The notes under the pieces are model-generated. The model worked only from the letters and a program-made list of their open reading frames with translations, had not been told where the DNA came from and did no database searches. Both the position numbers and the translations under genes were made by a program. Below, piece by piece: positions 47,466 to 58,175 of a stretch of DNA of 64,000 nucleotides. Numbering within the stretch: the stretch's first letter is position 1; each line of letters opens with the position of its first letter. This DNA comes from Streptomyces sp. CB01580 (GTDB lineage Bacteria; Actinomycetota; Actinomycetes; Streptomycetales; Streptomycetaceae), in assembly GCF_001905795.1 (NCBI RefSeq), contig NZ_LIXJ01000015.1, positions 66,455 through 130,454 of the forward strand. The letters run 5' to 3'.

Positions 47466-47534
47466 CGGAGACGGATTCACGTCTCCGTACCCGCCTGGTT
47501 CCCGTCCCGGTGGTCGCGCGCCACCGGGACGGGA
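47465..47534. terminator. Two stacked hairpins between the surface protein and sortase genes
   Basis: First hairpin ACGGAGACG-GATTCA-CGTCTCCGT (47465-47488), starting at the last base of the stop codon. Second hairpin, with perfect 14-bp arms, at 47500-47513 and 47521-47534 around TCGCGCG. They may terminate or attenuate read-through, setting a high surface-protein to low sortase ratio. Confidence 0.75.
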
Positions 47535-47732
47535 CCGCACCTGTTTCCGCGCCCGTCCCCTGGACGTGCCGGAACCGGTGCCCGCGCCGGGCCCGGATCC
47601 ATGCGTGTGCCCGCGTCCCTACCGGATCCCTTGTTCATGCCGGAGCCCGGATACGTGCCGGTGCCCGTATCCGTACCGGCGCCTCTCCCCCGTCCCCGTA
47701 CCCGTCTTCGTTCCGTCACCCGGAGGACGACC

Positions 47733-48356
47733 GTGTCCCAGAAGGGCAAGGGCTGGCTGCTGGCCATCGCCGCGCTGGCAGGTGTCTGGCTGATCCGCCA
47801 TGGCGCCGACGCACAGCTGACGCCACCCCAGCCGACCACCGCGCAGGCGTTCGCCGGTGCCCCGGCGCCGCTGCCCGGATCACCCGTCGCCGAACCGTTG
47901 AAGCCCTCGGCCCCCGTGCGCATCCGGATCCCGAGCATCCGCGTCGACGCCCCGATGATGCGGCTCGGGCTCGGCACCGACGGAAGTCTCGACGTGCCAC
48001 CGGCCGAGGACCGCAACGTCGTGGGCTGGTACCGGGGCGGCACTCCCCCGGGCTCCAAGGGCAGCGCGATCGTCGCCGGTCACGTCGACAACGCGCAGGG
48101 ACGCTCGGTCTTCTACGACCTGGGCGCCCTGCGGAGGGGGAGCACGGTGGAGGTGGTCCGCCGGGACGGCCGCACCGCCGTCTTCTCGCTCGACGCGATC
48201 GAGGTCTACGGCAGTGACGACTTCCCCGACGAACGGGTGTACGGCGACTCGCCCTACGCCTCGCTCCGGCTGATCACCTGCGGCGGCGGGTTCTCGAAGA
48301 AGACCGGCTATCAGGGCAACGTGGTGGCGTACGCGCACCTCACCGAAGTGCGCTGA
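47733..48356 (+). CDS. Class F sortase
   Basis: Membrane-anchored transpeptidase of 207 residues. An N-terminal helix (GWLLAIAALAGVWLIRHGAD) is followed by a Pro/Ala linker and the sortase beta-barrel: VRIRIPSIRVDAPMMRLGLG, VVGWYRGGTPPGSKGSAIVA, catalytic His in AGHVDNAQGRSVFYDLG and catalytic Cys in ASLRLITCGGGF. The usual third residue, an Arg a short way after the Cys, is not obvious: the following segment is SKKTGYQGNVVAYAH, with Lys-Lys and Gln. GTG 47733 was chosen because GGAGG lies six bases upstream. An earlier in-frame ATG is in repetitive sequence. It is paired with the upstream surface-protein gene. Confidence 0.88.
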   Translation: MSQKGKGWLLAIAALAGVWLIRHGADAQLTPPQPTTAQAFAGAPAPLPGSPVAEPLKPSAPVRIRIPSIRVDAPMMRLGLGTDGSLDVPPAEDRNVVGWYRGGTPPGSKGSAIVAGHVDNAQGRSVFYDLGALRRGSTVEVVRRDGRTAVFSLDAIEVYGSDDFPDERVYGDSPYASLRLITCGGGFSKKTGYQGNVVAYAHLTEVR

Positions 48357-48433
48357 GAGCACTCTCACGACGGCCGCCCGCCAACGGGCACTCACGTCCG
48401 GCCGCCCGTGAACGACCGCCCACGATCGAGCGC

Positions 48434-49225
48434 TCACGCCACCCACTGGTCGAACGCCAGCTTCGCGACCAGCGAGAACACAACGACCAGCAGCACACCG
48501 CGGACGAAGCCGCTGCCCCTGCTGAGCGCCATCCGCGCGCCGACGAGGCCGCCCACCAGGTTGAACACCGCCATCAGCGCACCCAGTTGCCACATGACGT
48601 TGCCCTGGTACGCGAACATCGCCAGCGCCCCGCCATTGGTGCAGACGTTGACGATCTTGGCGTTGGCGGACGCCGTCACCAGGTCGAGGTGGAGCACCGC
48701 GGTCAGGGCCAGCACCAGAAACGTTCCGGTGCCCGGGCCGAACAGTCCGTCGTAGAAGCCGATGCCACCGCCGACCAGCAGGATCGCGGCCACGATACGG
48801 GCGCGGGTGACCTCCGGCCGCGCGCCGTCTTCCTCCGCCGCCCTTCCGAACGAGGGCCGCAGCATCACGAACGCCGCGACCGCCAGCAGCACCACCATGA
48901 TCACGGGGCGCAGCACGGCGCTGCTGATGCCCGCGGCGAAGAACGCGCCGGCCATCGATCCGGCCAGGGCCGCCAGCCCGATCCGCAGGGCCGTCCAGAG
49001 CCTGACCGGCGCCTTGCGCAGGTAGGTCACGGCGGCGCCCGTGGTGCCGACGATCGCGACCGCCTTGTTGGTGCCGAGGACCTGCGCGGCGGGGACTTGC
49101 GGGAGCCCCAGCAACAGTGCGGGCAGCAGGAGCAGTCCGCCGCCGCCGACCACCGCGTCGATCCAGCCCGCAGCCGCTGCGGCGAGACAGAGGACGACCA
49201 GTGTGGTGAGTGCTATGTCGGACAT
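48434..49225 (-). CDS. TauE/SafE (DUF81) family membrane permease
   Basis: Putative sulfite/organosulfonate exporter of 263 residues with about eight hydrophobic helices. The family repeat is present: GWIDAVVGGGGLLLLPALLL in the first half and GGGIGFYDGLFGPGTGTFLV in the second, with LGTNKAVAIVGTTGAAVTYL between. ATG 49225 (MSDIALTTL) was chosen. An upstream in-frame start adds 14 residues without a ribosome site. There are no sulfur-metabolism neighbours, so the substrate is open. Confidence 0.9.
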   Translation of the reverse strand: MSDIALTTLVVLCLAAAAAGWIDAVVGGGGLLLLPALLLGLPQVPAAQVLGTNKAVAIVGTTGAAVTYLRKAPVRLWTALRIGLAALAGSMAGAFFAAGISSAVLRPVIMVVLLAVAAFVMLRPSFGRAAEEDGARPEVTRARIVAAILLVGGGIGFYDGLFGPGTGTFLVLALTAVLHLDLVTASANAKIVNVCTNGGALAMFAYQGNVMWQLGALMAVFNLVGGLVGARMALSRGSGFVRGVLLVVVFSLVAKLAFDQWVA

Positions 49226-49393
49226 GACCACGACACTAAGGACGTGATCACGCACCCGTCCAACCACTCGGGCCGGTTCGCGGAAAAGCTGAGCAGGATC
49301 TGAGCTTCCCCGTCCCCGGGCCCCGGACCGGGGCTCCCCGCGGGCTCCCCGGTCTCCGGTCCCGGTCCCGGCTTCCCGGCGGGCGGCCGGGGC

Positions 49394-49807
49394 TCAGCCC
49401 TGCTGCTCCGCGACGGCGGCCGGGTCCATCCACATGACCTCCCAGATGTGACCGTCCGGGTCCTGGAAGGAACGGCCGTACATGTGGCCGAAGTCCATCG
49501 TCTCGCCGGCGGGCGATCCACCGGAGGCGAGGGCGGTGTCGGCCATCTCGTCGACCTTCTCGCGGCTCTCCGCGCTCAGCGCGAGGATCACCTCGGTGGT
49601 CCTGGAGGTGTCCGCGATCTCCTTCTTGGTGAAGTCCTTGAATCGGGACTCCGTAAGGAGCATGGCGAAAATGGTGTCGCTGATGACGAGACAGGCGGCG
49701 TTCTCGTCGCTGAACTGCGGGTTGCAGGAGTAGCCGAGCTTGCCGAAGAACGCCTTGGCCGCTTCGAGGTTCTTGACCGGCAGGTTCACGAAGATCATCT
49801 GAGACAT
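49394..49807 (-). CDS. VOC family (glyoxalase-like) protein
   Basis: A 137-residue vicinal-oxygen-chelate fold protein. Start MSQMIFVNLPVKNLEAAKAF with FGKLGYSCNPQF, later GETMDFGHMYGRSFQDPDGH and IWEVMWMDP, the standard second half of the fold. Metal ligands in the usual positions are not all evident, so it may be a non-enzymatic or resistance-type member. ATG 49807 has GGAGCGG upstream. A longer frame into the 49.9-kb repeats is rejected. No specific function can be given. Confidence 0.87.
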   Translation of the reverse strand: MSQMIFVNLPVKNLEAAKAFFGKLGYSCNPQFSDENAACLVISDTIFAMLLTESRFKDFTKKEIADTSRTTEVILALSAESREKVDEMADTALASGGSPAGETMDFGHMYGRSFQDPDGHIWEVMWMDPAAVAEQQG

Positions 49808-49907
49808 GTTCGTTCCGCTCCATCTGATGTTCGAATGCTTTACGACAGGTAGACCGCGCGACCGCGCGGAACTCATCGGTGTCCGCGAAAAAAGTTCTTT
49901 CCCCGTC

Positions 49908-49982
49908 GCGAGGCCCGCTGAACGGCCCACCCGCGAGGCCCGGCGAACGGCCCTCCCACGAGGCTCGGCGAGCGGCCACCGG
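49908..49982. repeat. 25-bp tandem repeat, three copies
   Basis: Copies start at 49908, 49933 and 49958. The unit is close to GCGAGGCCCGGCGAACGGCC plus CACCC. It lies upstream of the VOC gene and downstream of the regulator gene ending at 50040. Confidence 0.75.
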
Positions 49983-50039
49983 AGCCATGGCGCGGCCGGC
50001 CAGGCAGGCGGGTGGGCGAGCAGGCGGGCGAGGCGGCGG

Positions 50040-51014
50040 TCAGGACATGGCGAGCGGCGCGCCACCCCGGAGCAGCGATCCGCCCAGCGGGGTCAGCGTG
50101 TGCAGGACCGAGCTGCCGTGCCGCAGCGTGTGGATCAGACCGGCCTCGCGCAGCACACAGGCGTGCTGGCTCGCGGAGGCGAGCGATATCCCGGCGCGGA
50201 GGGCGAGTTCGCTGGTCGTGCAACCATTGCCGATGACCCGCAGCACGGTCGAGCGGGTGTTCCCGAGGAGCCGGCCGAGCCAGGGGCCCGGTTCGGCGAA
50301 GACCGGGGCGCGGGAGTGCGTGACCGGGTAGACGAGGACGGGCGGGAGCCGCTGGTCCCGGTAGACGACCGGGGTGACTCGGCAGAAATAGGACGGCTGG
50401 AGCAGCAGTCCCCTGTCGTTCAGATGGATCTCGCGGTCGAAGGGATAGTCGGCCTCCAGCACGGGCGGGCGCCAGCGGATCATGGGCGGGAGGGAGGCGA
50501 GCAGCTCCTCGGTCCCGCCGTCCAGGAGGGCGCGGCCACGGACGGCGCGGTCGGCCTCGACGCTGGACCGGATGTGCGGCCAGTAGGGTTCGATCGCGGC
50601 GCGGTGATAGGCGCGCAGGGCGTCGGCGAGTCGACCGAGCGGCTCGACCCGCCCGTCCAGGACCCGGCCCGACATGCGACGTCCGGCGTCCAGCAGGGCC
50701 AGTTCGTCGCGTATCCGGCCGGGCGGGGTGTCGCGCAGCGCCTCTATTCCGGTGTCGATGGTGTACGGATCGCCGCTTTCCTGAGAAGGTGTCAGGAAGT
50801 CCGGGAAATAGCCACGCGGTGGAATCACGGCAGCCAACAGGCGTACTTCATTGTTCAACCGTGGCCGGGTTTCTTTACGCCATTCCCCGAACACCGTCGA
50901 ACCGCGCCGGTCCCGCAGCCGGTGGAAACTCAAAATGGTTTCCCACAGCGCGTCCGGCCGAGTGGCCATCCGCACCTTGGACAGGTCCACTCCGGACATG
51001 TGGATACGCAGCAC
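50040..51014 (-). CDS. DUF5937/ArsR-like winged-helix transcriptional regulator
   Basis: A 324-residue regulator. The N-terminus VLRIHMSGVDLSKVRMATRP with ALWETILSFHRLRDRRGS is the typical DUF5937 start. The middle part is a sensor-like domain with ALRAYHRAAIEPYWPHIRSS. The C-terminus is an ArsR-type winged helix: LGNTRSTVLRVIGNGCTTSE, LALRAGISLASASQHACVLR and EAGLIHTLRHGSSVLHTLTP. GTG 51014 was chosen because the family begins VLRIH and an AGGTGGGGG site precedes it. A longer frame to 51170 would run through a perfect palindrome. This is a large Streptomyces regulator family of unknown targets. Confidence 0.85.
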   Translation of the reverse strand: MLRIHMSGVDLSKVRMATRPDALWETILSFHRLRDRRGSTVFGEWRKETRPRLNNEVRLLAAVIPPRGYFPDFLTPSQESGDPYTIDTGIEALRDTPPGRIRDELALLDAGRRMSGRVLDGRVEPLGRLADALRAYHRAAIEPYWPHIRSSVEADRAVRGRALLDGGTEELLASLPPMIRWRPPVLEADYPFDREIHLNDRGLLLQPSYFCRVTPVVYRDQRLPPVLVYPVTHSRAPVFAEPGPWLGRLLGNTRSTVLRVIGNGCTTSELALRAGISLASASQHACVLREAGLIHTLRHGSSVLHTLTPLGGSLLRGGAPLAMS

Positions 51015-51028
51015 CGGGCCCCCACCTG

Positions 51029-51040
51029 TTGCACGTGCAA
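51029..51040. promoter_or_regulatory. Perfect 12-bp palindrome before the DUF5937 regulator start
   Basis: TTGCACGTGCAA lies 15 bases upstream of the GTG start, between the ribosome site and the promoter. Its position suggests an autoregulatory operator. Confidence 0.55.
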
Positions 51041-51753
51041 TTACCCCCACCCAAGGGTATGCGACCCATAACAGCACGTCACCACGGGGTTTCGGCCAGA
51101 GGTGAAACGTCTCGCCTCCGCACGTCGCCACCGGAAAGCTGTACGGCGTCGGGTGCGTATCCGGAGCCACCGGAAGAGCGAGTGAAGGCCGTGGGGGGTT
51201 TTGCTCGTTCGGCGGCGGTCGGCGACGGTGCGGCTCCGCACCCGACGGGGGTAAGCCGGGGTGCGGTCCGTGGGTGGGGATCCACGGGCCGTATCCCGGT
51301 CCGTTACGGGTACCCCGCTCGCCGCGGCACCGTGGCCCTTTCGGCCCTGCCGCCGCGTTACCGCATCGGTTACGGGATCCCGATCCGATACCGGCCCATA
51401 TCTTTCTGCATTGAACAAACTTCTTGCATTGAAGAACAAAGAAATGGCACAGAATCGCACAGCCATTTCACCGCCCCTAGCCGGAGCGACGGCGCAGGCG
51501 CGCGAGCACCCAGGCGGACAGGCACGCAGGGACTCGGGCACGCAGGGACTCGGATGGAAGCAGCCGGAAGGCGGCACACGGCCGGGGCGGAACGAGGCGG
51601 CGGCCCCTGTGCGGGGGCCGCCGCCTCGAGAGTTCCGGCTCCGGAGGTCCGGTGCCGGAATTCCCGGTACCGGAAGTTCCGGGGCCGCCGCCGGGGCCGC
51701 TGAGGGGTACGAACCGGCGGGCGGCGGCCCCGGAAGTCGGGGGACGGACCGCG
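51041..51753. other. Gene-free region with AT-rich direct repeats
   Basis: Over 700 bp without a credible gene. 51395-51470 is AT-rich and has two direct copies of TGCATTGAA, 18 bp apart (51407-51415 and 51425-51433), with TTCTT-GCATTG-AAGAA inverted around the second. It is a probable promoter/operator, reading leftwards to the regulator or belonging to an untranslated RNA. 51640-51720 is dense in CCGGAA/TTCCGG pieces. The ppdK terminator lies at 51594-51627. Confidence 0.45.
51594..51627 (-). terminator. Terminator downstream of ppdK
   Basis: A perfect 14-bp inverted repeat (GAGGCGGCGGCCCC ... GGGGCCGCCGCCTC) with loop TGTGCG, 127 bases beyond the ppdK stop. Confidence 0.8.
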
Positions 51754-54501
<2,748 letters not shown>

Positions 54502-55194
54502 GGGTCTCGACTCCTCGAAGACGCGGTGGCTGCCCTGACGGCGAGGAACATACCCAGATCGAAGGTGTCTGGGTACGTCCACTTGCGCGTCATGGGGGCG
54601 CAGCCACTCGTCCGCCAGCAGATCGAAAGTGACGCAGCCCGTCCTCCCACCGAAGAAAAGCGTTCACCTCTTGAACACATCACCACTCGCCGCAGTCAAT
54701 AATCTCCCTTTCGACCACTCTGCGCAACGGAAGCGTCGATCGATCAAAATACGAGCCACTGGCACCGAGTGCCATCATTTGAGAAATGCACCCCTCAAAA
54801 TTGCGCTCATCTGAGCGGGTCGACTCTCAGGGTGGCGAGAATCACTCTACGAGCGGCGCTCAGATGTCACCATCTGGACACGTGAAAAGCGCTCGCCGGT
54901 CACGCACAGATCAATAAGGACTAGCTCAGCGTGAGCAAAGCCGCTTCGCGGCATGCGCCACGGGTGCATTCGCATGCCCACCCGGCCGAATATCGCCGAA
55001 TCTGGCCGAATCCAACGCTCAGATGAGTACGCCATCTGTAGCGGCACGCGGTGCCTCATGTGCGGGAGGGGCGCAGGCGTCGGGAGGGGCGCGGGACGCC
55101 GGGCCGCGGAAAGGTCGAGGGCCCGCCGGGGAGTACGTTCCCGGCGGGCCCTCGGCGCCGTCGCAGGCCCTTGGAGGCCGTCCGCGACCAGCAC
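54502..55194. other. Gene-free, AT-richer region with many small inverted repeats
   Basis: A 693-bp region upstream of ppdK and downstream of dusB. From about 54680 to 55050 the base composition drops well below the genome average. Inverted repeats include GGCAC-CGA-GTGCC (about 54758), CGCTCA-TC-TGAGCG (54804-54817), CAGATG-TCAC-CATCTG (54861-54876), GCTCA-GCG-TGAGC (54924-54936), GCCGC-TTC-GCGGC (54940-54952) and CAGATG-N7-CATCTG (55020-55038). CGCTCAGATG occurs at 54857 and 55016. A weak TTGACT (minus strand, 54694-54699) could start ppdK transcription. A structured leader or small RNA is possible. Confidence 0.5.
55116..55154 (-). terminator. Terminator downstream of dusB
   Basis: A perfect 15-bp inverted repeat (CGAGGGCCCGCCGGG ... 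CCCGGCGGGCCCTCG) with a 9-base loop, 41 bases beyond the dusB stop. Confidence 0.88.
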
Positions 55195-56343
55195 TCAGCC
55201 GCCCGATGTGTCCAGTTCCGCGTCCGCGCTCACGCCCGCGCAGTCGTAGGGGTCCTTCAGCCAGCCGTCCGGCAGCACCACGCGGTTGTTCCCCGAGGTG
55301 CGCCCGCGCGGCCCGTCGGCGCCGTCCGGCCACGGCTGGTCCAGGTCGAGCTCGTTCAGCTGCGAGCCCAGCTCGTCCAGCGAGGAGGTGACCGCCAGCT
55401 TCTTGCGCATCTCCGAGCCGACCGAGAAGCCCTTGAGGTACCAGGCGACGTGCTTGCGGAAGTCGATCACGCCCCGCGCCTCGTCGCCGAGCCACTCCCC
55501 CAGCAGCGTCGCGTGCCGCAGCATCACGTCGGCGACCTCGCGCAGCCGGGGCTCCCGCCTCGTACCCGTGCCCTCGAACGCGCTCACCAGGTCGCCGAAC
55601 AGCCAGGGACGGCCCAGGCAGCCGCGCCCGACGACCACGCCGTCGCAGCCGGTCTCGCGCATCATCCGCTGCGCGTCGTCCGCGCACCAGATGTCGCCGT
55701 TGCCGAGCACCGGAATCTCCGGGACGTGCTCCTTGAGCCGGGCGATGGCGTCCCAGTCGGCGGTGCCGCCGTAGTGCTGGGCGGTCGTCCTGCCGTGCAG
55801 GGCGACCGCCTTGACGCCCTCCTCGACGGCTATCCGGCCGGCGTCGAGGTAGGTGAGGTGGTCGTCGTCGATGCCCTTGCGCATCTTGATGGTGACCGGC
55901 AGATCGCCCGCGTTGGAGACCGCCTGGTCGAGGATCGCGCGCAGCAGCGGCCGCTTGTACGGGAGCGCGGAGCCACCGCCCTTGCGGGTCACCTTGGGGA
56001 CCGGGCAGCCGAAGTTCAGATCGATGTGGTCGGCGAGGTCCTCGTCGACGATCATGCGGACGGCCTTGCCGACGGTGACCGGGTCCACCCCGTACAGCTG
56101 GATCGAGCGCGGGGTCTCGCTCGCGTCGAAGTGGATCAGCTGCATGGTCTTCTCGTTGCGCTCGACCAGCGCCCTGGTGGTGATCATCTCGCTGACGAAC
56201 AGACCCTTGCCCCCGGAGAACTCCCGGCACAGGGTGCGGAACGGGGCGTTGGTGATGCCGGCCATGGGGGCGAGCACCACCGGCGGCTGCACCGTGTGCG
56301 GGCCGATCCGGAGCTGCGGGAGCGAGGGGGCGAGCGTGGTCAT
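55195..56343 (-). CDS. dusB: tRNA-dihydrouridine synthase
   Basis: FMN enzyme of 382 residues that reduces uridines in the tRNA D-loop using NADPH. Barrel start VVLAPMAGITNAPFRTLCRE, RSIQLYGVDP, the catalytic Cys in LNFGCPVPKVTRKGGGSALP, VTIKMRKGIDDDH, HGRTTAQHYGGTADW and phosphate-binding GCDGVVVGRGCLGRPWLFGD. ATG 56343 gives the normal family N-terminus (TTLAPSLPQLRIG). The frame runs 30 residues further upstream with no homology. It is divergent from an EmrB-type exporter gene. GGAG lies very close to the start. Confidence 0.95.
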   Translation of the reverse strand: MTTLAPSLPQLRIGPHTVQPPVVLAPMAGITNAPFRTLCREFSGGKGLFVSEMITTRALVERNEKTMQLIHFDASETPRSIQLYGVDPVTVGKAVRMIVDEDLADHIDLNFGCPVPKVTRKGGGSALPYKRPLLRAILDQAVSNAGDLPVTIKMRKGIDDDHLTYLDAGRIAVEEGVKAVALHGRTTAQHYGGTADWDAIARLKEHVPEIPVLGNGDIWCADDAQRMMRETGCDGVVVGRGCLGRPWLFGDLVSAFEGTGTRREPRLREVADVMLRHATLLGEWLGDEARGVIDFRKHVAWYLKGFSVGSEMRKKLAVTSSLDELGSQLNELDLDQPWPDGADGPRGRTSGNNRVVLPDGWLKDPYDCAGVSADAELDTSGG

Positions 56344-56443
56344 TGCTCCATTGTCGCGTACGGCGCGGAACGGTCCGCCTCGGTCCGTGGCATGAAGTAC
56401 CCCGTCCGGCCCCGCCCGGTCGGCAGGGTTCATTAGTTAACCG

Positions 56444-56449
56444 TACTAT
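56444..56449 (+). promoter_or_regulatory. Probable -10 element of a leaderless promoter
   Basis: TACTAT ends six bases before ATG 56456, so transcription would begin at or within a base or two of the start codon. No good -35 is seen. TAGT ... ACTA (56434-56448) forms an inverted repeat that could be an operator. Confidence 0.5.
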
Positions 56450-56455
56450 CGATGT

Positions 56456-57940
56456 ATGCCCGAGCTCAGTCACCGCCGACGGCAACTGGTGCTGGCGATC
56501 TGCTGCATGAGTCTGCTGATCGTCAGTCTCGACAACACGGTCCTGAACGTCGCCCTTCCCTCCATCCAGAAGGAACTGCACGCCACCGTCGCGGGCATGC
56601 AATGGACGATCGACGCCTACACCCTGGTGCTGGCCTCGCTGCTGATGCTCGCGGGGTCCACCGCCGACCGGATCGGACGTCGCCGGGTGTTCCAAACCGG
56701 GCTGGTCCTCTTCACCCTCGGCTCGCTGCTCTGCTCCCTGGCACCGAACCTGGAGTCGCTGGTGGCGTTCCGGATGGTGCAGGCGGTGGGCGGTTCGATG
56801 CTGAACCCGGTCGCGATGTCGATCATCACCAACACCTTCACCGACCCGCGCGAACGGGCGCGTGCCATCGGGGTGTGGGGCGGCGTGGTCGGCATCTCGA
56901 TGGCAGCGGGTCCGCTGGTCGGCGGGCTGCTGGTGGACTCGGTCGGCTGGCGCTCGATCTTCTGGGTCAATCTGCCCGTCGGCCTCCTCGCGCTGCTGCT
57001 CACCTGGCGCTACGTCCCCGAGTCCCGCGCCCCGAAGCCGCGCCGCCCGGACCCGGTGGGGCAACTGCTGGTGATGGCGCTGCTCGGCTCGCTGACGTAC
57101 GTGATCATCGAGACGCCGACGGTGGGCTGGACCGCGCCGCATGTCCTGGGACTCGCCGTGCTCGCCGTCGCAGCTCTCGCCGGGCTGTTGCTGTACGAGC
57201 CGCGGCGCACCGAACCCCTCATCGACCTGCGGTTCTTCCGCAGCGCCCCGTTCAGCGGGGCCACCGCCATAGCGGTCTGCGCGTTCGCCGCGCTGAGCGG
57301 GTTCCTGTTCCTCAACACGCTCTACCTGCAGAACGTGCGCGGACTGAGCGCACTGCACGCCGGTCTGTACATGCTGCCGATGGCGGCCCTGACCTTCGTC
57401 TGCGCCCCGCTGTCCGGACGGCTCGTCGGTGGCCGGGGGCCGCGGCTGCCCCTGCTCGTGGCCGGGACGGCCATGACGGCGTGCGGGCTGATGTTCGCCG
57501 CGTTCGAGGCGGAGACGGACAACGTCCTGCTGTTCACCGGGTACGTGCTGTTCGGCATCGGCTTCGGCATGGTGAACGCGCCGATCACCAACACGGCCGT
57601 CTCCGGGATGCCCCGCGCCCAGGCCGGGGTGGCCGCGGCCGTCGCCTCGACCAGCCGTCAGGTCGGCGGGACGCTCGGGGTCGCCGTGATCGGCGCGGTG
57701 CTCGCGGCGGGCGTGGCCGGGACCGGATCGCCGCGCGGCTCCGCGTACGCGGCCGCCTTCGTGGACGCGGGCAGGCCCGCCTGGTGGATCATCACCGGAT
57801 GCGGGCTGTGCGTCTTGCTGGTGGGGGCGCTGACGAGCGGGCGCTGGGCACGGGAGACGGCGCGCCGGACCGCCGTACGCCTGGAGGCCCGGACGGCCGC
57901 CCATGTCGGGAAGCAGCCCTCGGCGAGCTCCCGGGCCTGA
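56456..57940 (+). CDS. MFS drug exporter, EmrB/QacA type
   Basis: Fourteen-helix proton-driven multidrug exporter of 494 residues. Helix 1 carries SLLIVSLDNTVLNVALPSIQ (motif D1). Motif A-like LMLAGSTADRIGRRRVFQTG follows helix 2, and motif C-like WGGVVGISMAAGPLVGGLLV lies in helix 5. Length fits EmrB/QacA (about 480-510). The C-terminal 35 residues are charged and cytoplasmic. ATG 56456 is chosen. ATG 56452 is in another frame. No ribosome site precedes it, consistent with a leaderless message. It is divergent from dusB. The substrate is unknown. Confidence 0.92.
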   Translation: MPELSHRRRQLVLAICCMSLLIVSLDNTVLNVALPSIQKELHATVAGMQWTIDAYTLVLASLLMLAGSTADRIGRRRVFQTGLVLFTLGSLLCSLAPNLESLVAFRMVQAVGGSMLNPVAMSIITNTFTDPRERARAIGVWGGVVGISMAAGPLVGGLLVDSVGWRSIFWVNLPVGLLALLLTWRYVPESRAPKPRRPDPVGQLLVMALLGSLTYVIIETPTVGWTAPHVLGLAVLAVAALAGLLLYEPRRTEPLIDLRFFRSAPFSGATAIAVCAFAALSGFLFLNTLYLQNVRGLSALHAGLYMLPMAALTFVCAPLSGRLVGGRGPRLPLLVAGTAMTACGLMFAAFEAETDNVLLFTGYVLFGIGFGMVNAPITNTAVSGMPRAQAGVAAAVASTSRQVGGTLGVAVIGAVLAAGVAGTGSPRGSAYAAAFVDAGRPAWWIITGCGLCVLLVGALTSGRWARETARRTAVRLEARTAAHVGKQPSASSRA

Positions 57941-57988
57941 AGCCGCTCCGGCCCCGCTCCGGCCGCCGGGCGGGGCGGCGCCACCGAG

Positions 57989-58154
57989 TGGCACCACTTG
58001 GCACCATCTGGCACCACCCCGCACACCCACAGGCGCATGAGCAGGCGTGGCGCCACCACGACTCACCCCGCCCCCATCACGTTTTCGCAGGTCAGAGCGA
58101 TCACCCTCGCACCATCCCCGCATGCGACACCATCAGGGCTTGCACATGGCACCA
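57989..58154 (+). promoter_or_regulatory. Phased TGGCACCA array upstream of the RHH regulator
   Basis: TGGCACCA occurs at 57989, 57999 and 58009 (exact 10-bp period), TGGCGCCA at 58048-58055 and TGGCACCA again at 58147-58154. Degenerate relatives (GCACCATC, GACACCATC, TGCCACCATG) lie between 58108 and 58170. Helical phasing of identical boxes is typical of operators bound cooperatively by ribbon-helix-helix dimers, and the next gene encodes such a protein. Confidence 0.7.
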
Positions 58155-58175
58155 CAATGATGCCACCATGACGCC

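Noticed and set aside
48361..48420. Imperfect repeat after the sortase gene
   Set aside because: Two roughly 29-bp units with indels do not include the stop codon and are too diverged to call with confidence.
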